DNA of 58,982 nt from Desulfobulbaceae bacterium (GTDB lineage Bacteria > Desulfobacterota > Desulfobulbia > Desulfobulbales > SURF-16): NCBI GenBank assembly GCA_002868945.1, contig PKTX01000050.1, forward strand, positions 11,570-70,551, in the 5' to 3' direction. Positions 51,257 to 58,982 of this stretch are shown here, piece after piece. Numbering within the stretch: position 1 is the stretch's first letter; every line of letters begins with the position of its first letter. A model generated the notes under the pieces. The model ran no database searches. It was given only the letters and a program-made list of their open reading frames with translations, and was not told the origin of the DNA. The translations under genes and the position numbers were made by a program.

Positions 51257-54200
51257 ATGATGCAATATCCGGCCAGTCTTGAACAGCGACCAGCCTTGTT
51301 GGCTCTGACGGTAACCGCCTGTTATCTCGCTATTGCCGTGACAGCCATGTATGTCACGGATTTCGTCCTGTGGCTTTACTCACCAGGGCAATCACTATCC
51401 CTTCTCGGCCATACCGGCCATGAATCCTTCTTCATCATTATCACGGCGATCTTCTTCTTTTTTTTGGCCTTTTTTCTGATCAGGAGGCTCCATCTGTCCC
51501 ACCAGGTCACACTGGCCAGTGAAGAGCGTTTTCGCACCCTCTTTGCCCAGCTCAACGTTGGTGCTGCTATCTACCGGCCTCTGGCCGGCTGTGAAGATTT
51601 TCAGATTGTCGATTTTAACGACAAGGCCGCCGAGATTGAGGCTGTCAGGCGCCAAGAGGTGATTGGCCGCCTGGTCACCGGTGTCTTCCCCGGCATAGGC
51701 GATTTCGGGCTTCTCGACGTTCTCCGGGAGGTGTGCCGCACCGGGGAGGCCAGAGAGCACCCGGTCTCCTTCTACGAGGATGGCCGTTTGCAGGGCTATC
51801 GCGAAAATTATGTCTTCAGGCTGCCTAGCGGCGACCTGGTCACCATCTATAACGACGCCACTGGAAAAATGGCCAACCTGCAGGCCTTAGAGCAATCACG
51901 CCGTGATCTGGAGATTGACCGGCGGATCAGCAGTGTCTTTCTCACCGTGCCCGATGAGCAGGTCTATGACAAGATCCTGGCCGAGATCCAGGATATTCTG
52001 GAGAGTCCCTTTGGCTTTCTCGGCTATATCAATAGCGAGGGTTCCCTTGTCTGCCCAACCTTCAGCCGTGATATCTGGCCGCGCTGTCGGGTGGAAGAGA
52101 AAACAAACGTCTTTCCGGCGGAGAGCTGGGCCGGCCTGTGGGGCAAGTCCCTGCTTTTAAAGAAGACCATGTGGCGCAATGAAGACCTGACGACACCGGC
52201 CGGTCACGTGCCGCTGGCGGCCTGTCTGGCCGTGCCTCTCCTCCACAAGAACAGACTCATCGGCCAGGTCTGTCTGGCCAACAGGGAAGGCGGCTATGGC
52301 CATGGGGAAGCACGCATGCTGGAGAGGATCTGCGCCTATCTGGCGCCCTTGCTGGAGGCGCGCCTGACCGCCCTGGAAAGTGCCCGGCAGCAGGAAGCCA
52401 CCCTGGCCGGTTTGCGGCGCGGCAAGGCCCGTCTCAAGGAGGCGGAGGAGCTGGCCATCATGGGCAGCTGGCATTTTGCTATCAAGAGCGGCATCAGCCG
52501 TTGGTCGGATGGCCTCTATCATCTGCTGGGGCTTTCTGTCGGTGAAGTGGAGGCGGATTATCGTAATTTTCTGGACAAGGTCCATCCGGCGGACCGGGCT
52601 GTGGCTGCGGAAGGGTATCAGGAGGCCCTGGCCGGCAGGCATGAGGGTGATTATATCTTCCGTCTGTTGCCGGAGGGCGGTGCCTGTCGTTTCGTCAACG
52701 CCCGTTTTCGCACCATCAAGGCGGATGACGGCAGCCCGGTCACCCTCTTCGGCACCATTATTGACATAAGTCAGCGGATGGCGGTGGAAGAAGAGTTGCG
52801 CCAGGAGAAACTCTTCTCCGATACCATCATAAACAGTCTGCCCGGACTCTTTTATGTCTATGATGAGGATTTCCGCCTTATCCGCTGGAACGGCAAACAC
52901 GAGACACGACTGGGATATGACGGCCGGCAACTCCTGCACAAGGCAGGGGTCGATTTTGTCGGGTCCGCGGACAGAAGAAGGGTGATGGAGGCGGTGCAAC
53001 GGGTCATGCTGGGTGAGGAGATGCATATGGAGGTGGATCTGGTGGCCCGGGACGGCAGCACCGCCCCCTACCTCTGCACCGGTACTCGCGTGGAGATAAA
53101 GGGCAAGAAATATATGCTGGGCATGGCCATGGATGTCAGTGATCGCAAGCGTTTGGAGGGGGAGCTGCGCCAGGCCCAGAAGATGGAGGCCATCGGCACC
53201 CTGGCCGGCGGCATTGCCCATGATTTCAACAATATTCTGGCCGCCATTCTCGGCTATGGCGAGATGGCCTTGGAAGAGCTGTCCAGCGACAGTGTGGCCC
53301 GCCAGGATCTTGAACATGTCATTGATGCGGGTCGCCGGGCCTCGGCCCTGGTCCAGCAGATTCTGGCCTTCAGCCGGCAGGGTGAGGTGGAGTTTATCCC
53401 GGTCCAGATACAGCATATTATCAAAGAGGCCTTGAAGATGTTACGTGCCTCGCTGCCCTCCTCCATTGACATCACCACCCATATCGACAATCAGTGTCCC
53501 CTGTTACATGCCGATCCCACCCAGATCCATCAGATCCTCATGAATCTCTGCACCAATGCCAAGCAGGCCATGGGCCATGGCGGCGGCCTGCTGACCGTCT
53601 CCCTGCGCCAGGTAAACCTGCCCCTTGCCGATCAGCCCGAGCTCAGCCTGGCGCCTGGGCCCTGTCTTGAGCTGATGGTTGCCGATAGCGGCTGCGGCAT
53701 GGATGAGGCGGTGCAGGCCCGTATATTTGACCCTTTTTTTTCCACCAAGACGGTGGGGGAGGGAACAGGCCTGGGGCTCTCGGTGGTGCACGGCATTGTC
53801 AGCAATCATGGCGGCCAGATTATCGTGGAGAGCAGGCCGGGGCAGGGCACCTCCTTTTTGATTTACCTGCCCGTCTCCGATCAGGATGCGGCGCAACCGC
53901 CGGCGGTGCAGTCGGAACTGCCCAGGGGCAGTGAAAGGATCATGGTGATTGATGACGAGGAGTGGCTTGCCCAGATCATGCAGCGTTCTCTGACCAAGCT
54001 CGGCTATCAGGTGACAAAGTTTGTTGACAGTCGCGAGGCCCTCGGGGCCTGGCAGCAGCAGCCCGAATTCTATGACCTGGTGATCACCGATATGACCATG
54101 CCACATATGTCGGGTGCTGATCTGGCCCGAAAGATGTTGGCGCAGAGGCCGCAAACCGCGTTGATCATCTGTACCGGTTTCAGCGAGGTGATTGATGAAG

Positions 54201-54298
54201 AACAGGCCAAGGCCCTGGGGGTGCGGGAGTACCTTCTGAAACCGGTGGTGACCGGTGACTTGGCGGAAATCGTTCGAAAGGTGCTAGATCATGGCTAA
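51257..54298 (+). CDS. Hybrid sensor histidine kinase, PAS-GAF-PAS-PAS-HK-REC
   Basis: The 1013-residue membrane sensor has two N-terminal helices (about 14-37 and 56-79), a PAS domain (about 90-215), a GAF domain (about 225-375), two PAS domains (about 395-505 and 515-630), HisKA with His655 in [18 protein letters not shown], an ATPase domain ([34 protein letters not shown]) and a receiver with Asp near 945 ([11 protein letters not shown]). The stop overlaps the sigma-54 response regulator by 8 bases, so they are likely partners. The signal is unknown. Confidence 0.93.
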   Translation: MMQYPASLEQRPALLALTVTACYLAIAVTAMYVTDFVLWLYSPGQSLSLLGHTGHESFFIIITAIFFFFLAFFLIRRLHLSHQVTLASEERFRTLFAQLNVGAAIYRPLAGCEDFQIVDFNDKAAEIEAVRRQEVIGRLVTGVFPGIGDFGLLDVLREVCRTGEAREHPVSFYEDGRLQGYRENYVFRLPSGDLVTIYNDATGKMANLQALEQSRRDLEIDRRISSVFLTVPDEQVYDKILAEIQDILESPFGFLGYINSEGSLVCPTFSRDIWPRCRVEEKTNVFPAESWAGLWGKSLLLKKTMWRNEDLTTPAGHVPLAACLAVPLLHKNRLIGQVCLANREGGYGHGEARMLERICAYLAPLLEARLTALESARQQEATLAGLRRGKARLKEAEELAIMGSWHFAIKSGISRWSDGLYHLLGLSVGEVEADYRNFLDKVHPADRAVAAEGYQEALAGRHEGDYIFRLLPEGGACRFVNARFRTIKADDGSPVTLFGTIIDISQRMAVEEELRQEKLFSDTIINSLPGLFYVYDEDFRLIRWNGKHETRLGYDGRQLLHKAGVDFVGSADRRRVMEAVQRVMLGEEMHMEVDLVARDGSTAPYLCTGTRVEIKGKKYMLGMAMDVSDRKRLEGELRQAQKMEAIGTLAGGIAHDFNNILAAILGYGEMALEELSSDSVARQDLEHVIDAGRRASALVQQILAFSRQGEVEFIPVQIQHIIKEALKMLRASLPSSIDITTHIDNQCPLLHADPTQIHQILMNLCTNAKQAMGHGGGLLTVSLRQVNLPLADQPELSLAPGPCLELMVADSGCGMDEAVQARIFDPFFSTKTVGEGTGLGLSVVHGIVSNHGGQIIVESRPGQGTSFLIYLPVSDQDAAQPPAVQSELPRGSERIMVIDDEEWLAQIMQRSLTKLGYQVTKFVDSREALGAWQQQPEFYDLVITDMTMPHMSGADLARKMLAQRPQTALIICTGFSEVIDEEQAKALGVREYLLKPVVTGDLAEIVRKVLDHG

Positions 54299-55682
54299 CG
54301 TCTTAGTGGTGGATGATGACCAAAATTTGAGCCGTATGCTCGGCGAACAGAGCCGGCGTATGGGCCATGTCGCTGCCACGGCCGCCACCCTGCGCCAGGG
54401 TCTGGAACATGCCCGCCAGGGTGACTTTGATCTGGTCCTTCTGGATGTGCAGATGCCGGATGGTAATGGCCTGGAGTTTCTCTCCGGCTTCAAGGAGGTG
54501 GCCTCCGCCCCGGAGGTGATCATCATCACCGGCAAGGGTGATCAGGACGGCGCCTCCAAGGCCATCAAAAGCGGGGCCTGGGGCTATATTGAGAAACCGC
54601 ATGTCATCAAGGATCTCAACCTGCATATGATGCGCGCCCTGCAGTACCGCTCCGAAAAGCGGCGGGCGGCCAGGGTGCCGGTGGTCTTGCAGCGCCAGGA
54701 TATTATCGGCGCCAGCGCCGCCCTCAATCATTGCCTTGATGAGCTGGCCCAGGCAACCATGAGTGATGTTGCCGTGCTTATCAGCGGCGAGACCGGTACC
54801 GGCAAGGAGCTTTTTGCGCGGGCCATCCATGCCAACAGCAGCCGCGCGGTGAAAAACTTCGTGGTGGTGGACTGCGCCGCCCTGCCGGAAAATCTCATCG
54901 AATCAACCCTGTTCGGTTACGAGAAGGGCGCCTTTACCGGCGCCGACAAAGGCATGAGCGGCCTGGTCAAGCAGGCCGATGGCGGTACCCTGTTTTTAGA
55001 CGAGGTGGGCGAGATGCCCCCCCAGACCCAGAAGGCCTTTTTGCGGGTCTTGCAGGAGCACAGCTATCGGCCGGTGGGCGGCAGCGCCGAGATAACGAGT
55101 GATTTCCGTCTGGTGGCGGCCACCAATCGTGACCTGGAACAAATGGTTGGCCAGGGCTCCTTTCGCACCGATCTTCTCTTTCGGCTGCAGGGCTCTGTTA
55201 TCCATCTGCCGCCCCTGCGCGAGCGCCTCGACGATCTGCGGCCCTTGGCCGATTATTTCATCGGTAAACTCTGTGAACGGTACGGCCAGGAGGACAAGGC
55301 CTTTGGGGCCGATTTTGTCGCCGGCCTGGCCGCCTACCACTGGCCCGGCAATGTCCGTGAGCTGGCCCAGACCCTGGAGCATGCCTTTACCGCTGCCTTT
55401 CATTCTCCCACCCTCTATGCCAATCACCTGCCCGAGCATATTCGCATCCTCCTGGCCCAGAGTTCGGTACGGCGGACACAAAAGAGACAAGCGGCGGCAG
55501 GGGAGCAGGATGGGCAGACGGCCACCATGCTCCCCTGGCGTCAATTTCGGGACCACTGTGAAAAGGAGTATCTCCGCAACCTGCTGGCCGCCAGTCACGG
55601 CAACATCTCCGCGGCAAGCCGGGTTGCCGACCTGTCGCGTACCCATCTCTATCAACTGCTGGCCAAGCATGGCCTGCAGTAA
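54291..55682 (+). CDS. Sigma-54-dependent response regulator (NtrC family)
   Basis: The 463-residue activator has a receiver with Asp52 (LVLLDVQMPDG), an AAA+ domain with Walker A GETGTGKELFARAIH, the sigma-54 contact loop GAFTGAD, Walker B GGTLFLDEVGEM and the arginine finger region, and a Fis-type helix-turn-helix at the end (LAASHGNISAASRVADLSRT and HLYQLLAKHG). It is the cognate regulator of the hybrid kinase by overlap. Targets are unknown; the candidate sigma-54 promoter at 34900 shows that such promoters exist nearby but is not shown to be a target. Confidence 0.94.
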   Translation: MANVLVVDDDQNLSRMLGEQSRRMGHVAATAATLRQGLEHARQGDFDLVLLDVQMPDGNGLEFLSGFKEVASAPEVIIITGKGDQDGASKAIKSGAWGYIEKPHVIKDLNLHMMRALQYRSEKRRAARVPVVLQRQDIIGASAALNHCLDELAQATMSDVAVLISGETGTGKELFARAIHANSSRAVKNFVVVDCAALPENLIESTLFGYEKGAFTGADKGMSGLVKQADGGTLFLDEVGEMPPQTQKAFLRVLQEHSYRPVGGSAEITSDFRLVAATNRDLEQMVGQGSFRTDLLFRLQGSVIHLPPLRERLDDLRPLADYFIGKLCERYGQEDKAFGADFVAGLAAYHWPGNVRELAQTLEHAFTAAFHSPTLYANHLPEHIRILLAQSSVRRTQKRQAAAGEQDGQTATMLPWRQFRDHCEKEYLRNLLAASHGNISAASRVADLSRTHLYQLLAKHGLQ

Positions 55683-55799
55683 GCGCCGCCTTGCGCCAGC
55701 CTGTCTTATTTTTCTGACGCTGTAATCTTTTCTTTACAGTTTGCGGCAGGCGTGGCCGCAGCAACGCACTCCTCTGTTCTTGCCTGTCTCTGGCTAACT

Positions 55800-55942
55800 A
55801 GTGCCTGTCCGGAAATGGCCCTTTCGCCCGATCTCGGCGTCATGCTCAAAAAATAATGCTCGGAATATCAAATATATGCCTGCGCTTATTTTTCTCGCAG
55901 TCCTTGATCTCGTACGAAATGACCTATTTCTGGACAGACACT
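55800..55942. mobile_element. MITE-like element, subtype 1, copy M3
   Basis: This is the shortest complete copy (143 bp). Ends are AGTGCCTGTCCGGAAATGG and, complemented, AGTGTCTGTCCAGAAATAG, with flanking direct repeats AACT (55796-55799 and 55943-55946). The interior keeps GTCATGCTCAAAAAATAATG and ATATGCCTGCGC. It is the clearest evidence that the family inserts with a 4-bp target duplication. Confidence 0.85.
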
Positions 55943-56034
55943 AACTATCTATTTTTTTAAAGTTTTTTGTTTTTCAGAGGCCATTTCGGCCTGCGGTATG
56001 CTTGTTGCTCTCCTTGTTGGTTGAGGAGGCAATG

Positions 56035-56565
56035 ATGGCCATATTCATCACCCCGTGTCAGGGCCGGGAATCAGAGAGTTTGCTCAGGCTGGTGGCTGAT
56101 CTGGCCCCGGGCCAACAGGTCATCTGCTGTGCAGGTCTCGGCCAACTGAGCGCCCGCCTGGTCGGCAGCCTGCAGGACCATGATATTGTCATTGTCCGGG
56201 CGGATCGCAGCCTACTGGCAGAATTGCTGGCCTGCCGCACTATCCTGGAGAGGGGGCGGCTCATTCTCATTCTCACTGATGTTGATGAAGAAACCATTGC
56301 CATGGCTCACCGGCTCGGGCCCCGCTTCCTCACCGGTGCCGGCGCCGAGCATGCCAGGGTCGGCGCCGTGCTGGTCAAGATGCTTGCCGGGGCAAGAGGT
56401 AAGGTTCAAGGTTCAAGGTCCAAGGTGCAAGGGGTGAGAGGTGAGGAGGGGGTGCCGTGCCGTGAGCCCGGCGAAAGGCAGGGTGGAATCAAGAGCAGGC
56501 AAGGCAGGTGCCACAGCCGGGTGGCCTGCCCACCTCCGCCTTGGACCTTGCACCTTGAACCTTGA
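56035..56565 (+). CDS. Uncharacterised protein with repeat-altered C-terminus
   Basis: The first about 122 residues form a plausible alpha/beta domain (MAIFITPCQGRESESLLRLV; HDIVIVRADRSLLAELLACR; RLILILTDVDEETIAMAHRL), which vaguely recalls a degenerate receiver or STAS-like fold; I cannot name a family. From about residue 123 the frame runs through an inverted-repeat element (56402-56569), giving low-quality sequence (SRSKVQGVRGEE). The native end was probably replaced. ATG 56035 follows GAGGAGG by 5 bases. It lies upstream of cheW. Confidence 0.6.
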   Translation: MAIFITPCQGRESESLLRLVADLAPGQQVICCAGLGQLSARLVGSLQDHDIVIVRADRSLLAELLACRTILERGRLILILTDVDEETIAMAHRLGPRFLTGAGAEHARVGAVLVKMLAGARGKVQGSRSKVQGVRGEEGVPCREPGERQGGIKSRQGRCHSRVACPPPPWTLHLEP

Positions 56566-56569
56566 ACCT
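56402..56569. repeat. Inverted-repeat element of the TTCAAGG type
   Basis: AGGTTCAAGGTTCAAGGTCC (56402 on) is inverted at 56539-56569 (about 27 of 31 positions match), enclosing some 106 bp. A half copy of the arm (AAGGTTCAAGGCGCAAGG) occurs at 5092-5109 after the PilZ-like gene. Such arms are common in intergenic repeats; here the element lies inside a reading frame. Confidence 0.7.
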
Positions 56570-56684
56570 GTTTGCCGGCGGCAGGTGCGGTGTACATTTT
56601 TTCTGACAGGTGGTGCGGGCATGGTTTGTGGTCTGAATTGGTCAAGGCCTCGGCTTTATAAAGAAAAGAGTGAAGGAGACGAAC

Positions 56685-57215
56685 ATGGCTGAGCAGACAC
56701 GACAGCGGGATGATGACGATCTCTATGATGATGAGGATACCCAGAAGGATAAGTATCTGACCTTTCATCTGGCCGGCGAGGATTACGGTATTGATATCGC
56801 CTATGTCACCGAGATCATCGGTATCCAGAAGATCACCGAGGTCCCTGATATGCCGGAATTTATCAGAGGTGTCATTAATCTGCGCGGCAAGGTGATTCCG
56901 GTGATGGACGTCCGCCTCCGTTTTGCCATGGCGGAGCGCGACTATGACGAACGGACCTGCATCATTGTCGTGGACATCAACGGTACGGCCGTGGGCCTGG
57001 TGGTGGATGAGGTGCGCGAGGTGGCGGATATCCCCGAGGATCAGGTGGAGCCGCCGCCAGAGACCGGCAAGGGCAAGAGCAGCCGTTACCTGAAGGGTAT
57101 GGGCAAGATGGATGATGAGGTAAAGATCCTCCTGAATGTGGAAAAAATGCTCTACGACGACGCCTTGGCCGCCCAGGGCAGCCTGGCCGGGGCGTCGCCA
57201 AACCAGGACAGGTAA
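56685..57215 (+). CDS. cheW: Chemotaxis coupling protein CheW
   Basis: The 176-residue adaptor links receptors to CheA. After an acidic N-terminal tail (DDDDLYDDEDTQKD) comes the CheW domain: YLTFHLAGEDYGIDIAYVTEII, FIRGVINLRGKVIPVMDVR, IIVVDINGTAVGLVVDEVREV. ATG 56685 follows AAGGAG by 6 bases. It is directly upstream of a chemoreceptor, with cheB nearby. Confidence 0.94.
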   Translation: MAEQTRQRDDDDLYDDEDTQKDKYLTFHLAGEDYGIDIAYVTEIIGIQKITEVPDMPEFIRGVINLRGKVIPVMDVRLRFAMAERDYDERTCIIVVDINGTAVGLVVDEVREVADIPEDQVEPPPETGKGKSSRYLKGMGKMDDEVKILLNVEKMLYDDALAAQGSLAGASPNQDR

Positions 57216-57381
57216 AGGAAGGGCGAATTTTTAAAGGCGGAGATAGTTGGATAACAGCGGTCCCAAGGGTTTTGCCTGGAAAGTGAATGGCCCGACCGAG
57301 CGCTCGTTCGACAAAGAGTACCCTCTGCTCGGGGCAGCAGTCATGCCGCCCAGAAAATTGCAGTTTGCAAGGAGCATGAAG

Positions 57382-58982
57382 ATGAGCCTGAAAAAACGAT
57401 TCGACGTGAGCCTGAAGCAAAAGATGATGATACCCCTGCTGGCCTCGGTGTTGGTTTCCGCCCTGCTGGCCATGCCCCTGGTGCAATGGGAGTTGGAGGA
57501 GCTGCGCAGTGGCTTTATAGCCACCAACGTCCGGGACAAACAGGGGGAGATTGAACGCTCCATTGAGCGGGCTGCCCAGGAGGCCCTGGAAAAAGCAGCT
57601 GTTTTCACGCGGTTGCCGGTAGTGCGGAACGCCTATGATATTGCCCACCAGGGTGACATGGATGCCGAGGCCGATCCGTATGCCCAACAGGCCCGCGACC
57701 TGTTACGCCAAGAGTTGGATGCTGCGACGCAAGGCTTTGCCGATGCGGCCGGACAACCGATGAAGCTGCATTTTCACCTGCCGAACGGTCGCAGCCTGGT
57801 TCGTCTGTGGCGGGACCGCCAGGTCCAGCGCAATGGGGCCTGGGTGGATATCTCCGATGACATCTCCGGCTTTCGGCCAACCGTGCTTGATGTCAACCGA
57901 ACCGGTCAGCCGGTGCGGGGGATTGAGGTGGGCCGGGGTGGCTTTGTGGTGCGCGGTGTTGCCCCCATTAAATCAGAGACCGGTCGCCAGCTTGGTTCAG
58001 TGGAGATGCTGGCCGATTTCGAACAGCTCTTTCAGGCCGCGGCCGGCACCGGCCAGCAGCTCCTGCTCTATATCAACGCCGACCTGCTGCAGGTGGCAAA
58101 CAGGCTGCAAGATCCGCAAAAATATCCGGTGCTCGATAACCGCTATGTTCTGGTTTCCGGTACCAGCGCCGGCCAGGTGGAAAAGATGGTCAGCCTCGAC
58201 CTCCTTGAAAAGGGCAGCCTGGGCCGGGAGATTCGCCAGGCCGAAGGAGCCCTGGCCCTGGCCGCCTTTCCGGTCAACGATTATCGGGGCAACCAGATAG
58301 GAGTGACGGTTCTCGCCACTGACACGAGCGGTGTCAACGCCGGTATTCGCGGCGTTTTCACTGTTCTGGGCGCCATTACCGCACTGATCATGCTGTTGAT
58401 CGTGGGCATCAACTACTTCACCACCCGCGCCATCACCGGGCCCATTGAAAAAACCGTGGCCATGATCAGGGCAATGGGCCGTGGCCGCCTGGACTCCCGT
58501 CTGCACATGGAGAGCAGCGATGAGATAGGCCAGATGGCCAAGACCATGGATCAGTTTGCCGACAACCTGCAGAACCAGGTGGTGGTTGCCCTCCAGAGCC
58601 TGGCCCAAGGAGACCTGACCTATGAGGCCAAGCCCTTTGACGATGAGGATCTCATCGGCAATGCCCTGCTCAAGACCCGTGAAGATTTGAATCGTATTGT
58701 CGGCGATATCCTGGCCGCCACCGAGCAGATTGCCGCCGGTTCCGGCCAGGTGTCAAGCTCCAGCCAGTCCCTGTCCCAGGGCGCCACCGAATCGGCCGCC
58801 TCGCTGGAACAGATCACCAGCTCCATGACCGAGATGGCCTCGCAGACCAAGACCAATGCCGAGAATGCCGGCCAGGCCAACATCCTGGCCGGGCAGACCA
58901 AGGAGGTGGCCCTGCGCGGCAATGAGCAGATGCAGGATATGGTGACGGCCATGGCCGAGATCACGGAATCGGGCCAGAATAT
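57382..58982 (+). CDS. Methyl-accepting chemotaxis protein, cut by window end
   Basis: The first 533 codons are present. Helix 1 (MMIPLLASVLVSALLAMPLV), a periplasmic sensor of about 290 residues resembling double-Cache domain 3 (PMKLHFHLPNGRSLVRLWRD, IEVGRGGFVVRGVAPI), helix 2 (VFTVLGAITALIMLLIVGIN), HAMP (TRAITGPIEKTVAMIRAMGR), a second HAMP-like region, and the start of the signalling domain (GATESAASLEQITSSMTEMA). ATG 57382 has AAGGAG 7 bases upstream; ATG 57376 is too close. The ligand is unknown. Confidence 0.92.
   Translation, partial: MSLKKRFDVSLKQKMMIPLLASVLVSALLAMPLVQWELEELRSGFIATNVRDKQGEIERSIERAAQEALEKAAVFTRLPVVRNAYDIAHQGDMDAEADPYAQQARDLLRQELDAATQGFADAAGQPMKLHFHLPNGRSLVRLWRDRQVQRNGAWVDISDDISGFRPTVLDVNRTGQPVRGIEVGRGGFVVRGVAPIKSETGRQLGSVEMLADFEQLFQAAAGTGQQLLLYINADLLQVANRLQDPQKYPVLDNRYVLVSGTSAGQVEKMVSLDLLEKGSLGREIRQAEGALALAAFPVNDYRGNQIGVTVLATDTSGVNAGIRGVFTVLGAITALIMLLIVGINYFTTRAITGPIEKTVAMIRAMGRGRLDSRLHMESSDEIGQMAKTMDQFADNLQNQVVVALQSLAQGDLTYEAKPFDDEDLIGNALLKTREDLNRIVGDILAATEQIAAGSGQVSSSSQSLSQGATESAASLEQITSSMTEMASQTKTNAENAGQANILAGQTKEVALRGNEQMQDMVTAMAEITESGQN

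Noticed and set aside
52157-53416. Long minus-strand frames opposite the histidine kinase, infB (25530-26723), nrnA (27722-29116) and pnp (30117-31595)
   Set aside because: Their composition is that of antisense frames in GC-rich codons, and the plus-strand genes have complete motif sets.

Overview
The window looks like chromosome of an anaerobic, sulfur-metabolising bacterium of the Desulfobacterota, most likely near the Desulfobulbales. The support is indirect: rubredoxin and a desulforedoxin-type FeS4 domain, a complex I operon without the NADH-input subunits NuoE, NuoF and NuoG but with two MrpD-like antiporter subunits, a rhodanese/persulfide-dioxygenase-like fusion, split YeeE/YedE sulfur transporters, and the translation gene order rimP-nusA-ylxR-infB-rbfA-nrnA-truB-rpsO-pnp. 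The taxon is an inference; no rRNA is present.

Region 1 (1-3.4 kb) is a degraded accessory patch: a truncated Cas3 HD domain, an AT-rich HigB/HigA pair behind a perfect operator palindrome, a broken RAYT-type transposase, a second HigBA pair whose toxin has lost its middle, and three copies of a composite palindromic repeat. Region 2 (3.4-9.9 kb) holds a DMT exporter, a PilZ-like protein, a minus-strand redox/sulfur group (rhodanese-MBL fusion, desulforedoxin-domain protein, rubredoxin), tRNA-Ala(GGC) and mpl. Region 3 (10-21.8 kb) is one complex I operon, nuoABCDHIJK, then an MrpD-like subunit, a small membrane protein, a second MrpD/NuoL-like subunit, nuoM and nuoN, closed by a strong terminator. 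Region 4 (21.9-34 kb) has tRNA-Gly(CCC), the transcription/translation cluster, pnp behind a 24-bp leader hairpin, and an M16 peptidase.

Region 5 (34.2-40.7 kb) has two small membrane proteins behind a candidate sigma-54 promoter with six upstream TGCNACA motifs, then dut, a YycJ-like hydrolase and a cobamide salvage group (CbiR-like, an RcnB/CigR-like secreted protein, cobT, cobS) ending in a membrane-spanning DnaJ-like protein. Region 6 (40.9-49.7 kb) has YeeE/YedE transporters, a cupin, a ferredoxin, the feo iron operon, an outer membrane phospholipase with yqeY, and a diguanylate cyclase. Region 7 (50-59 kb) is signalling: cheB with a likely homopolymer frameshift at its start, a hybrid histidine kinase, a sigma-54 response regulator, cheW and a chemoreceptor cut by the window end.

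A dispersed family of 140-370 bp MITE-like repeats runs through the window. Two subtypes with different terminal inverted repeats share an interior. Two copies have 4-bp target duplications, and several copies abut or form the stop codons of neighbouring genes.
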